Part shown: one piece after another, positions 17,701 through 25,893 of the stretch | Position numbering within the stretch: the first letter of the stretch is position 1 | How the letters are laid out: each line of letters begins with the position of its first letter | Source: an uncultured Lachnospiraceae bacterium | Lineage (GTDB): Bacteria > Bacillota > Clostridia > Lachnospirales > Lachnospiraceae | Assembly (NCBI GenBank): GCA_910577275.1 | Contig: CAJTMW010000006.1 | Span: forward strand, 62,001-126,000 | Direction: 5' to 3' | Length of the DNA: 64,000 nt | Notes under the pieces: generated by a model | Seen by the model: the letters and a program-made list of their open reading frames with translations, nothing else | What the model was told of the DNA's origin: nothing | The model's database searches: none | Translations under genes and position numbers: made by a program

Positions 17701-18918
17701 TCAAATTACATGCCTTTCCGCAAAAAGGTTCAGTTCTTCCCTGTCATATCCCAACATTCCGCATAAAATTTCCACATTATGCTGTCCCAATGTAGGCGCC
17801 GGCATATTGACACGTGGCGGCATATCCAGAAGCTTTACCGGCTGGCCGTTCACCTTCATTTTCCCGATAACCGGATGCTCAATTTCAACAAACATTTCCC
17901 TTGCCCCGGCAATATGCTCATCCTCTGTAATCTGTTTTACATTGTAAATCGGCCCCGCCGGAATGCCCTGCGCCAGCGTAAGCTCTACTACTTCTTCTAC
18001 CGTATGCTCCATTGTCCATTCTTCAATATACCGTTTCTGAATCTCATTATTTTCCACCCGAAGGGGGACTGTCAGAAATCTCTCATCCTCTATCATCCAT
18101 GGCATATGAATAACTTCATTGCAGAATTTTTCGTACAGCTTTTGGTTTCCGCAGGCAATGATGACAAGTCCGTCTTTCGCATGATAAGAGTCATAGGGCG
18201 CAATGGACGCATACGCATTTCCGTTTCTGGGAGGGATTTCACCTGATTCAAAATACCGGATATAGGCATTTTCAAGGCTTGCCACAACGGAATCAACAAG
18301 GGCGACATCAATTTTCTGTCCCTTTCCCGTCATGGTTCTTGCATTTACAGCCGCCAGAACTCCGATTACCAGATTCATACCGCCAAGAATATCCCCCATG
18401 GCGTTCCCTGACCTTGTGGGCTCCCCGCCCTTTTCACCTGTCAGGCTCATTAGACCTCCCATGGCCTGTGAAATAATATCGTAGCCCGGCCTTTGCGAAT
18501 AAGGCCCATATGTTCCAAAACCGGATACGGCACCATAAATCAGTCGAGGATTAATCTCCCTGAGCGTCTCATATCCGAGTCCCAGTTTATCCATAACGCC
18601 CGGCCGGTAATTTTCTATCAGAATATCTGCTTTCGCCGCCAGCTGTTTTAAAATAATTTTTCCCTCTTCTGTCTTAAGATTTAAAGTGATTCCTTTCTTA
18701 TTCCGGTTCAGATTAGCGTAGTAAACGCTTTCCCCTTTCTCATAGGGGCCGTAACCGCGTGCGTCGTCTCCCTTTTCAGGAACCTCTATTTTGATAACCT
18801 TTGCTCCCAAATCTCCCAGAATAGCCCCGGCATACGGTCCGGCCACCACCCTGGTCAAATCAATCACCAGCAGATTTTCCAATGCCTGCATTTTTTTCAG
18901 ACTTTTATTTTTTTCCAT
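17701..18918 (-). CDS. CaiB/BaiF family III CoA-transferase
   Basis: The 405-residue protein opens LLVIDLTRVVAGPYAGAILGDLGAKVIKIE, the class III CoA-transferase hallmark. It has 'ADILIENYRPGVMDKLGLGY' and the catalytic Asp in NAMGDILGGMN. Enzymes of this class move CoA between carboxylates, as CaiB does for carnitine, BaiF for bile acids and FRC for formyl/oxalyl. The acyl substrate is unknown. It lies 12 bases after the small AtuA-like gene and 30 bases before the CocE gene, consistent with activating the acid that the hydrolase releases. Confidence 0.92.
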   Translation of the reverse strand: MEKNKSLKKMQALENLLVIDLTRVVAGPYAGAILGDLGAKVIKIEVPEKGDDARGYGPYEKGESVYYANLNRNKKGITLNLKTEEGKIILKQLAAKADILIENYRPGVMDKLGLGYETLREINPRLIYGAVSGFGTYGPYSQRPGYDIISQAMGGLMSLTGEKGGEPTRSGNAMGDILGGMNLVIGVLAAVNARTMTGKGQKIDVALVDSVVASLENAYIRYFESGEIPPRNGNAYASIAPYDSYHAKDGLVIIACGNQKLYEKFCNEVIHMPWMIEDERFLTVPLRVENNEIQKRYIEEWTMEHTVEEVVELTLAQGIPAGPIYNVKQITEDEHIAGAREMFVEIEHPVIGKMKVNGQPVKLLDMPPRVNMPAPTLGQHNVEILCGMLGYDREELNLFAERHVI

Positions 18919-18930
18919 AAGCCAACCCTG

Positions 18931-19257
18931 TCAAATCTCATTTTCCTCCACATTAATTTTCATTCGCATAAAAGCGCTTCCCATGGATTTTCCCAGACTG
19001 TCCATGCGGAGGGAATGAGTTGCCCCTCCTCCCAATGCATGCTTCATTACAAAGTTAAACCCTTCTAAAGAAGGAACCTCGTATCTGGTAATCGTTCCCA
19101 GAACCATATCCCCAAAGTGCTCCTTTACGCGCTTTTCCGTAACCTCACGTTTAATAATCTCATAATATTCCGGTTTTCTGGCAAAAACGCAGACATTACT
19201 GGTATCGCCTTTGTCACCGGAGCGCCCGTGCGCAATCTGATTTAAATATATCTGCAT
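18931..19257 (-). CDS. AtuA-like small subunit (DUF1446-associated)
   Basis: The start is ATG 19257 (MQIYLNQIAHGRSGDKGDTSN), preceded by AAGGAGAAC, giving 108 residues; an upstream in-frame extension into the large-subunit gene is less likely. 'HGRSGDKGDTSNV', 'FGDMVLGTITRYEVPSL' and 'GGGATHSLRMDSLGKSMG' match the domain found at the C-terminus of AtuA-family proteins, or as a separate small partner. It sits 35 bases after the large subunit, so the two probably form one enzyme. Confidence 0.88.
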   Translation of the reverse strand: MQIYLNQIAHGRSGDKGDTSNVCVFARKPEYYEIIKREVTEKRVKEHFGDMVLGTITRYEVPSLEGFNFVMKHALGGGATHSLRMDSLGKSMGSAFMRMKINVEENEI

Positions 19258-19292
19258 AATCCGTTCTCCTTGCTTTGCCTTTCGTATCGCCT

Positions 19293-20651
19293 CTAAACTT
19301 CCAGTATATGGCTTGTCAGCCTGACCGCATCTCTCGGAATTAATGTAGGCCACAGCCCGATTACCTCCTGAACCTTTGCCCTTCCTCCGAAAAAGCTTGC
19401 TCCGGGAGGGCCGTTTAACTGTAGCGGTGCAATTTCCGGAACCAGCTTATAGGCTTCTTCCTTTGTCAATGTCCTGACCGCAATCCTCATGACAACCTCG
19501 TTCAAATCCTTCAGTTTATCCGAGTCAGTCTCCGCGACGGCGAGATGAAGAGCGTTAACGCCAATATAATCAATCCTGACCTCTTCCGCCTTCAATCCTT
19601 TCCTCCTCATCTTTTTCATAATGATGTCCGCAGCATACTGAGCCTTTTCATAAGCGTCCGGCCATGCAAAGCTCAGCATACCCGCCACCTTATAGCCCGC
19701 ATGATAACCCATAGAAACCTTTAACATTTCCGGCTTTTCTTTTCCTCTGACATTCCCTACCCGGACCCGGTTATCTCCTGCCTGCTTAAGCGTCGCCTGA
19801 CTGATATCGACGGTAACATCAGGCGTTATGTAATTGGCAGGGTCATGCACCTCATATAAAAACTGTTCCTTACACGACTGCTCACAGATAATTCCCCCAC
19901 AGTCCGGCGCTTTTGTAATAACGAAATCATTCTCCGAAACCTCAGCGATAGGAAATCCCAGTTCATCCATCCGGGGAACGCCGCGCCAGTCATAGTCATA
20001 ATTACCTCCTGCCCCCTGACCGCCGCACTCTAACAAATGTCCCGCCATAATCCCCCGGGACAGGTTATTCCAGTCATCCGCTTTCCATCCAAGCTCATAA
20101 ATGCAAGGCGCTAAAAATAAGGCTGAATCCGTGGAACGTCCCGTAATAACCATATCTGCCCCCTGCTCTAAACAGGCAAGCGTAGGTTCATGTCCAAAAT
20201 AAACATTGGCATTAAAAATTTTATCTCTGACTTCGTTAAAATCCCCTACATCATCTATATTGTCGAATGTCATGCCTTCCGCAAGAAGCCGGGGAATTTC
20301 AGCGGAAATTTCATCGCCGAGCACGTAGCCGATTTTCATTCCCTTAAGCCCCTGCCCGGCGGCCTGCTCAGCCAATGCATCCACCAATCCTTTAATATTC
20401 ATCCCGCCTGCATTTGTTAAAACCTTAATGCCCTTTTCATAAGCCTCTTTTCCGCATTCCTTCATCATCCCGAGAAAATCTCTTGCATATCCGGCATTTG
20501 GATTTTTTAACTTTTGTCTTGCCATGATTGACAGCGTCAGTTCCGCAAGGTAATCACATGCAAGATAATTGATATTACTGTTCCTTACCATGTGAATTGC
20601 TGCATCGTTACTGTCGCCCCAAAATCCCTGGCCTCCTCCTATTACAACCAT
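19293..20651 (-). CDS. AtuA family (DUF1446) large subunit
   Basis: The 452-residue protein starts MVVIGGGQGFWGDSNDAAIHMV and has 'GIKVLTNAGGMNIKGLVDAL' and 'GADMVITGRSTDSALFLAPCIYELGW', diagnostic of the acyclic terpene utilisation AtuA family. atuA is required for citronellol/geraniol breakdown in Pseudomonas, but its reaction has not been established. It is the first gene of the operon, with GGAGGG six bases before the ATG. Tandem operator-like repeats lie just upstream. Confidence 0.9.
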   Translation of the reverse strand: MVVIGGGQGFWGDSNDAAIHMVRNSNINYLACDYLAELTLSIMARQKLKNPNAGYARDFLGMMKECGKEAYEKGIKVLTNAGGMNIKGLVDALAEQAAGQGLKGMKIGYVLGDEISAEIPRLLAEGMTFDNIDDVGDFNEVRDKIFNANVYFGHEPTLACLEQGADMVITGRSTDSALFLAPCIYELGWKADDWNNLSRGIMAGHLLECGGQGAGGNYDYDWRGVPRMDELGFPIAEVSENDFVITKAPDCGGIICEQSCKEQFLYEVHDPANYITPDVTVDISQATLKQAGDNRVRVGNVRGKEKPEMLKVSMGYHAGYKVAGMLSFAWPDAYEKAQYAADIIMKKMRRKGLKAEEVRIDYIGVNALHLAVAETDSDKLKDLNEVVMRIAVRTLTKEEAYKLVPEIAPLQLNGPPGASFFGGRAKVQEVIGLWPTLIPRDAVRLTSHILEV

Positions 20652-20678
20652 TTCTTTCCCTCCGTTCCTATAGTATAT

Positions 20679-20714
20679 CGTTCTAGTACAACGTTTAACT
20701 ATAACGTTTTACTA
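20679..20714. promoter_or_regulatory. Tandem LacI-type operator repeats
   Basis: The stretch contains TAGTACAACGTTTAACTA (20684-20701) and ACTATAACGTTTTACTA (20698-20714), two overlapping near-palindromes centred on CG with centres 13 bases apart. A flanking CGTT at 20679 makes a third half-site. Central-CG palindromes are the usual LacI-family operators. They lie 30-60 bases upstream of the AtuA start, next to a TATACT -10 candidate for that operon. The divergent LacI-family protein is the obvious ligand (inference). Confidence 0.65.
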
Positions 20715-20750
20715 ATGATACCCCCTAAACTTGTCTGTGTCAAGAGTATA

Positions 20751-20779
20751 TTGCAATTTAATGGAAAAATTGTTATGAT
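20751..20779 (+). promoter_or_regulatory. Promoter of the LacI-family regulator gene
   Basis: TTGCAA (20751-20756) and TATGAT (20774-20779) are separated by 17 bases and lie about 44 bases upstream of the ATG. Confidence 0.6.
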
Positions 20780-20822
20780 TTAAAACAGGATAATTAAACA
20801 GACTTTAATTAGAGGAAAAACT

Positions 20823-21836
20823 ATGGCGACAATTAAGACGATTGCCCAGATGGCCGGCGTATCTACCAGCACAGTTTCAATTATTTTAAATGGGAAAGCA
20901 AAAGAACGAAAAATTTCTTCCGCAACAGAAAAGGAAGTTCTTGCAATTGCCGCCTCTATCGGTTACAGACATAATGTCGGCGCAGCCAGCCTTCGCGCTG
21001 CAGACAGTACCTTTCATTATCAGATTGTTATTTTCTGGATAGCTGATTATCGGGCGGAAATGATGACCCGGTTTTTTAAGGCTATCGAGCAGGAAATTAT
21101 GAGTGCCCCTGTTCCCTGTTCCGTTCTTTTAAAATCTTATGAAGCGGGGAAACTCAATCTTGCAATGACAGATGAACTAATCCGTTCATGCCATGGAATT
21201 ATTATCTGCAATTCCTCAGAAAAGGATTTGGAAATAATTGAAAATTCAGATTTTCTCAGACCGATTGTACTATATAACCGTTATTCAAAAAAATATTCCG
21301 CCGTTACAATGGATGATAAGTCCATCGGCTTCATTCCGGCACAGGCTTTTGCCTCCCATGGAAAAAGAAATCCTCTGATTATCACTTCCGAGGCCACTTT
21401 TAACGGAATGAATCTTCGCACCAATGTTTTTTCCTATTCCTGTACGGAAAACGGCATGAATCTTCCTCCTGTCTGCTGTACGGCTCCTACTGCCAAAGGC
21501 GGCTATGACGCCACCATGCATGCTTTGGAAAAATACCCGGCAACAGACTGTATTTTTTATTCAACCGATTCAATGATTCCCGGGGCCGTAAAGGCTTTTT
21601 TCCAAAAGTCAGTTTCCATTCCCGGACAGATAGAAATAATTGCAGTCGGAAACAATCCATTAGACAGGTGTGAATATACAATTCCGTCTGTCTCAGTCGT
21701 TTACCTTCATATGGAAAAAATGGCGGTACAATGCTTTCAAGCACTATACCGCCTTATGACCTATGAACAACAGGAACCTGAGTTTATTAATCTCCCTGTC
21801 ACCTATATACCAAGGGACAGTTGTCCTGAATATTAG
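20823..21836 (+). CDS. LacI-family transcriptional repressor
   Basis: The 337-residue protein has the LacI helix-turn-helix and hinge at residues 1-60 (ATIKTIAQMAGVSTSTVSIILNGK ... SIGYRHNVGAASLR). A periplasmic-binding-like sensor follows, with 'GIIICNSSEKDLEII', 'DCIFYSTDSMIPGAVKAF' and the C-terminal 'FINLPVTYIPRDSC'. It is divergent from the AtuA operon and almost certainly represses it, releasing in response to the transported compound or a breakdown product (inference). It runs convergently into the HtrA gene with only 14 bases between them. Confidence 0.92.
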   Translation: MATIKTIAQMAGVSTSTVSIILNGKAKERKISSATEKEVLAIAASIGYRHNVGAASLRAADSTFHYQIVIFWIADYRAEMMTRFFKAIEQEIMSAPVPCSVLLKSYEAGKLNLAMTDELIRSCHGIIICNSSEKDLEIIENSDFLRPIVLYNRYSKKYSAVTMDDKSIGFIPAQAFASHGKRNPLIITSEATFNGMNLRTNVFSYSCTENGMNLPPVCCTAPTAKGGYDATMHALEKYPATDCIFYSTDSMIPGAVKAFFQKSVSIPGQIEIIAVGNNPLDRCEYTIPSVSVVYLHMEKMAVQCFQALYRLMTYEQQEPEFINLPVTYIPRDSCPEY

Positions 21837-21850
21837 AGGGATTTCTTTAC

Positions 21851-23341
21851 TCACCCCGCGCGCCCCAGCGTCACTTCCACCGTCTTTGTCTGATACCCGT
21901 CGGGGCTTCCCTGCATAATCGTAAGCTCAACCGTTTCTCCTGCCGCGTAGCCGGAAATCTCCTCCTTCAGCTCCGCCATTGACTTTATTTCCCATCCGTT
22001 AATCGCTGTGATGATATCGCCACGAACAAGTCCCGCCTTGTCCGCCGCCGAGCCCTCCACTACGTTGGAGACGAAAGCCCCAAGGGGAAGCCCGTAAAGC
22101 GATGCGGATTCCTGATTCACATCAAGACCTGTAATCCCGAGATACCCTCTCTCTGACTCTGCGACCTTGCTTCTGGTCTGCTTTTCCATCAGCTTTTGGA
22201 TAATGGGCTGCGCATCGGATATGGGAATCGCATAGCCCATGCCTTCCACGGCGGAGCCGCCAATCTTGTTGGAATTGATGCCGATAACCTCGCCTTTGAT
22301 ATTGATAAGGGCTCCGCCCGAATTACCGGGGTTGATTGCCGCGTCGGTCTGAATGAAAGTATTCACCTCCGTATCCGTCTGCTGTGAGGTCTGTGCGGGA
22401 GCCGACGTCCCTATTACCCTGTCAAGGGCGCTGACCACACCGGTGGTAACCGACTGCCCGTAGCCTAAGGAGTTGCCGATTGCAATCACCGGCTCCCCTA
22501 CCGTAAGGTCGTCGGAGCTGCCCAGCTTTGCGATTGTAATCTTGTTCATGGTATCATTGCTGATATCGGAAAGCGGCACCGCAATCACCGCCAAATCCTT
22601 CGCCTCGTCATACCCCTTTGTCTGTGCGCCGCACTGGGTTCCGTCTGCAAACTGCACCGTCAGCTCCTCCGCGGACGCCACCACATGATAGTTAGAGACA
22701 AGCAAAAGCTCCTCGTCGTTTTTCCCTACAATGATTCCTGAACCGGAGCCGCCGGCCTCCTGGCTGAACTCCTGTCCTAAAAAGCTCATTCTCTCAATAT
22801 ATCTGTTGTTTACGGAAACCACCGCCGGCATCACCTCTTTTACCACCTCGGTCACGTCCGTAACCGTTGTCTTTGCCACCTGGCTGGTGATAAGCTGCTG
22901 TATCTCGTCAATCTGCTCCTCGCTTAAATTGTCGTAGGAAAGAGATGTTGCTTTGTCCCCCTGGTTATCCGCAATCTGCGCATTGTCCTTATCGGAATCC
23001 GTCTCCGCAGACTGAGCGTTTTTAGAACCGATTTTGAGGAAGTCCGACGCCGTGTCTATGGCCTGGAATCCAAGTCCGGCAAAAACCCCGAAAAACAGTC
23101 CGCAGCAGACTGCCACCGCAATCTTTTTCCCGATTCCTCCCTTATTTCCTTTCCCGTTTCTTCCGGTGCTTCCGTTAGCGCCTGCCGTGCTGCCGCCAAA
23201 GCCTGCGGCATGGCTCTCTCCCGCATTATAATTTGCTCCGCTGAAACTTCCGCCGTTCTCGTAATGATAGGTGCTGTTGTTCACAGAATTCTGTTCCGCG
23301 GTATGATTACTGTAGTTGTTTGGATAATTATTTTCATACAT
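21851..23341 (-). CDS. HtrA/DegP-type membrane-anchored serine protease
   Basis: The 496-residue protein has an Asn/Gly-rich cytoplasmic N-terminus, one membrane segment (about 71-93), a linker and a trypsin-like domain with His219 (SNYHVVAS), Asp249 (EAKDLAVI) and Ser341 (INPGNSGGA). A single PDZ domain spans about 395-490 ('YLGITGLDVNQES', 'GSAADKAGLVRGDIITAING'). It degrades misfolded proteins on the outer face of the membrane. The low-complexity N-terminus is common in Lachnospiraceae HtrA proteins. Confidence 0.93.
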   Translation of the reverse strand: MYENNYPNNYSNHTAEQNSVNNSTYHYENGGSFSGANYNAGESHAAGFGGSTAGANGSTGRNGKGNKGGIGKKIAVAVCCGLFFGVFAGLGFQAIDTASDFLKIGSKNAQSAETDSDKDNAQIADNQGDKATSLSYDNLSEEQIDEIQQLITSQVAKTTVTDVTEVVKEVMPAVVSVNNRYIERMSFLGQEFSQEAGGSGSGIIVGKNDEELLLVSNYHVVASAEELTVQFADGTQCGAQTKGYDEAKDLAVIAVPLSDISNDTMNKITIAKLGSSDDLTVGEPVIAIGNSLGYGQSVTTGVVSALDRVIGTSAPAQTSQQTDTEVNTFIQTDAAINPGNSGGALINIKGEVIGINSNKIGGSAVEGMGYAIPISDAQPIIQKLMEKQTRSKVAESERGYLGITGLDVNQESASLYGLPLGAFVSNVVEGSAADKAGLVRGDIITAINGWEIKSMAELKEEISGYAAGETVELTIMQGSPDGYQTKTVEVTLGRAG

Positions 23342-23466
23342 GACAATTACCTCTCTTTCTTATCTGAATTTCCAGCTCATCCTTTTGCTGTCCTTGTTTT
23401 CTTTTATGAGCTTAAGTATATCCGGCAATTGTGTTCAATTTGTGACAAAAATTTGTTTTTTCTGTT

Positions 23467-24393
23467 TCATTTTATCCAGTATTCCCTGTTCATGGAAAGC
23501 TTTTTTACCATCCGGCCCGGAAGGCTTTGGTATCTTTTCCCCATAAAATAACCGATATACTTGCACCCGCTCTGCCAGATAAGCTTAAATATCAGCCACG
23601 GCTTTCCTGCTTTCCACAAATAGCCGCAGGTTTCCTTCACCAGACGGATGCCTTCCGACTCCGCCAAAATCCCGCCAAAAACCTCCGGGTGCTCCGCATG
23701 GGATACCCCCAAATCAAAGTTTCTCCTAAGCTGCTGCAGGCCGCTGTAATTATGGGAATGAGCCACTTTCGCCTGCGCAGCATAGGCGATGGAATATCCC
23801 GCATCCAAAAGCCCTCTGGCGTAAATCATATCTTCATTAAATATGGTATGACCGGGAAAGCCCCCTAATTCATCAAAAACCTCCCGCCGGTAGGCCGCGC
23901 ACACATTGGAGGCAAAGAAAGCCTTAATCCCCATATCCCTGATATCCTCCGCCGATTTTATGCGGGATTCCTCCGGGTAGTTAAAAGAGCGGGTATAGCT
24001 TTCAATGATTCCGCACCCCTCCCCCGGCGTTTGCCTTGCATAGGACATGGCCACCCTCTTATCCTCAAAGGGCATAAGAAGCCGCTCTGTCAGCTTATCA
24101 TCCTCCGGCAGCGCGTCGTCCGTCATCATAATAAAGTACGGCGCATCCGAAAAGGAAACCCCGAAATTTCTGGTGCCGCCATGGTCAAATTCCCGCTTTG
24201 TCACATGCTTCACCAGAAGATTATCATAGCGCCTCCAAAACTTTTCGTCCGCAAAAGCGTCAAAGTACTGTTTTTCCGTGTTGATTAAGATGATGCGGTG
24301 AACCGGATAAGTCTGTGTCCTCAGCCTGTCCAGCAAATCGATTAGTCTTAAAGTCGGTTTGTATACCGGAATAATTACGTCCGCTTCTACCAT
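23467..24393 (-). CDS. Family 2 glycosyltransferase (rhamnosyltransferase-like)
   Basis: The start is ATG 24393 (MVEADVIIPVYKPT), with AGGAG upstream, giving 308 residues. The GT-A fold is seen in 'VIIPVYKPTLRLIDLLDRLRTQ', the nucleotide-binding 'MMTDDALPEDD', 'ASNVCAAYRREVFDELGGF' and the acceptor-side 'FNEDMIYARGLLDAGYSIAYA'. The 'FDHGGTRNFG' motif is typical of rhamnosyltransferase-like GT2 enzymes. It probably adds a deoxyhexose to a lipid-linked wall or capsule glycan. It is separated from the upstream LCP gene by a terminator. Confidence 0.88.
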   Translation of the reverse strand: MVEADVIIPVYKPTLRLIDLLDRLRTQTYPVHRIILINTEKQYFDAFADEKFWRRYDNLLVKHVTKREFDHGGTRNFGVSFSDAPYFIMMTDDALPEDDKLTERLLMPFEDKRVAMSYARQTPGEGCGIIESYTRSFNYPEESRIKSAEDIRDMGIKAFFASNVCAAYRREVFDELGGFPGHTIFNEDMIYARGLLDAGYSIAYAAQAKVAHSHNYSGLQQLRRNFDLGVSHAEHPEVFGGILAESEGIRLVKETCGYLWKAGKPWLIFKLIWQSGCKYIGYFMGKRYQSLPGRMVKKLSMNREYWIK

Positions 24394-24447
24394 AACAATT
24401 TCTCCTGCACCGTCAGATTTTCCCGCCGGAGGCTGTCCCCTGACCGG

Positions 24448-24476
24448 AAAAGAGGCTGTCACAGACAGCCCCTTTT
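24448..24476 (-). terminator. Terminator after the LCP gene
   Basis: AAAAGAGGCTGTC and GACAGCCCCTTTT form a 13-bp stem with one mismatch and a 3-base loop. The reverse-strand product ends in a short T-run. It lies 39 bases beyond the LCP stop and upstream of the next gene. Confidence 0.75.
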
Positions 24477-24514
24477 ATCCAAAGCCAAATTTCCATGGCT
24501 CTTTGACGTTTCTT

Positions 24515-25714
24515 CTATTTCACGTAACCGCTGGTATCCGCCTCTACCTTGTTACTATACTCGATTACCGCATCGGAAGGCGAATATTCTTCGTCCTCAA
24601 AGAGGAATTCATGGAGCCACTGTACATTGTCCGCAAGGGATACAGGTACGACGCAGCTTCCCTTGGAACCGATGGTTCCTGTGGTACGCCTGCTCTCCTC
24701 CGGGAATCCGCCCTGAGCCACCACCTCATATTTGGTGATGTCTCCCAGAATATCGAGGATATCCGCTACATCCAGAGAGGTATAAATTTCATCGTTATCA
24801 AAAATCGCATTTACCGCAGCGGTAAGGGTTGCCGGTGAAGCGCTCTTTGCCTTTTCAAAGATTGCAAGAAGAACCTCTCTCTGACGCTCCGTACGCTTGA
24901 AATCGTCGCCGCCGCCATAACGGATACGGCAGTAAGCGGTGGCCTGAAGGCCGTCCAGGAGCTGATAACCGGTACTCTCCACAGGCGTGTACTCCCGTTT
25001 CATATCGCTTGCCATGGTCTTCTGGTAGTTATTGATGTGCTTTAATTCCACATCGTCAATGTCAATCATAATACCGCCAAGCGCGTCAACGGTATTGCTA
25101 AGACCTGCAAAACCAACCGTTATGAAATCCTTGATGTTCATGTCAAGGTTCATGTTCAGCATATTGATTGCCTGCATGGGGCCGCCCTTTGCGTAGGCGG
25201 AATTACATTTATTGTAGCTGTCGTTGCTCAGGTTCAGATAGGTGTCACGGTAAACGCTGACAAGCTTGCATTCGCCGGTATCCTGATTGATGGACGCTAT
25301 CATGATGGTGTCGCTTCGCGTATTCTTGGTGAGCGCGCCGGAAGTGGAGTCCACGCCGAACAACGCGACGTTCCGGTATCCCTTCATGGTGGTTTCCACC
25401 TTCTCCTCCACCTCGGGGTTGATTACAAATTCCTCCTGAGGCAGATTCACCTTTCCTACCTTTTCAATCTTAAAGACGCTGTAAAGCACTACTACCATAA
25501 TAAGGAGAATAAAAATCTCCAGGACGAAAAGCACTATCTTTGTACGTTTCTTTTTTGCATTATTCTTCGGTGCCGGTTTCTTCTTTGCCGTGTGCACAGG
25601 CTCCGTATGCTTCACCGGTTTCTTTGAAGCCGGCTGTTTCTGTACGGACTTTTTCTGCACGGGTTTCTTTTGCACAGGTTTTTTATGAACTGGTTTCTTC
25701 GGTTCTGTCGCCAT
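24515..25714 (-). CDS. LytR-CpsA-Psr (LCP) family glycopolymer transferase
   Basis: The 399-residue protein has a highly basic cytoplasmic tail of KKPV/QKKPV-type repeats (residues 5-50), one membrane segment (58-82) and an extracellular LCP domain. That domain has 'NVALFGVDSTSGALTKNTRSDTIMIASI', 'VSVYRDTYLNL' and 'GLQATAYCRIRYGGGDDFKRTERQREVL', which supply the conserved Arg and Asp residues that bind the polyprenyl pyrophosphate. LCP enzymes attach teichoic acids or capsule to peptidoglycan, so it probably anchors the polymer made by the downstream locus. Confidence 0.93.
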   Translation of the reverse strand: MATEPKKPVHKKPVQKKPVQKKSVQKQPASKKPVKHTEPVHTAKKKPAPKNNAKKKRTKIVLFVLEIFILLIMVVVLYSVFKIEKVGKVNLPQEEFVINPEVEEKVETTMKGYRNVALFGVDSTSGALTKNTRSDTIMIASINQDTGECKLVSVYRDTYLNLSNDSYNKCNSAYAKGGPMQAINMLNMNLDMNIKDFITVGFAGLSNTVDALGGIMIDIDDVELKHINNYQKTMASDMKREYTPVESTGYQLLDGLQATAYCRIRYGGGDDFKRTERQREVLLAIFEKAKSASPATLTAAVNAIFDNDEIYTSLDVADILDILGDITKYEVVAQGGFPEESRRTTGTIGSKGSCVVPVSLADNVQWLHEFLFEDEEYSPSDAVIEYSNKVEADTSGYVK

Positions 25715-25893
25715 ATCATCATTTCCCCCTTTTTACTTTATCCACAAATTACGGGCTTTATCATCTGTGATTTCTCACAAGATATTATTTTCGCACAAAA
25801 TTTATGTTTAAGCAATACCCTGTCCGCTATATTAATTTATCTTTAATATTTGTAAATCTGTATTTACAATCCGTTGTTTTGCAGTAACTGTTT

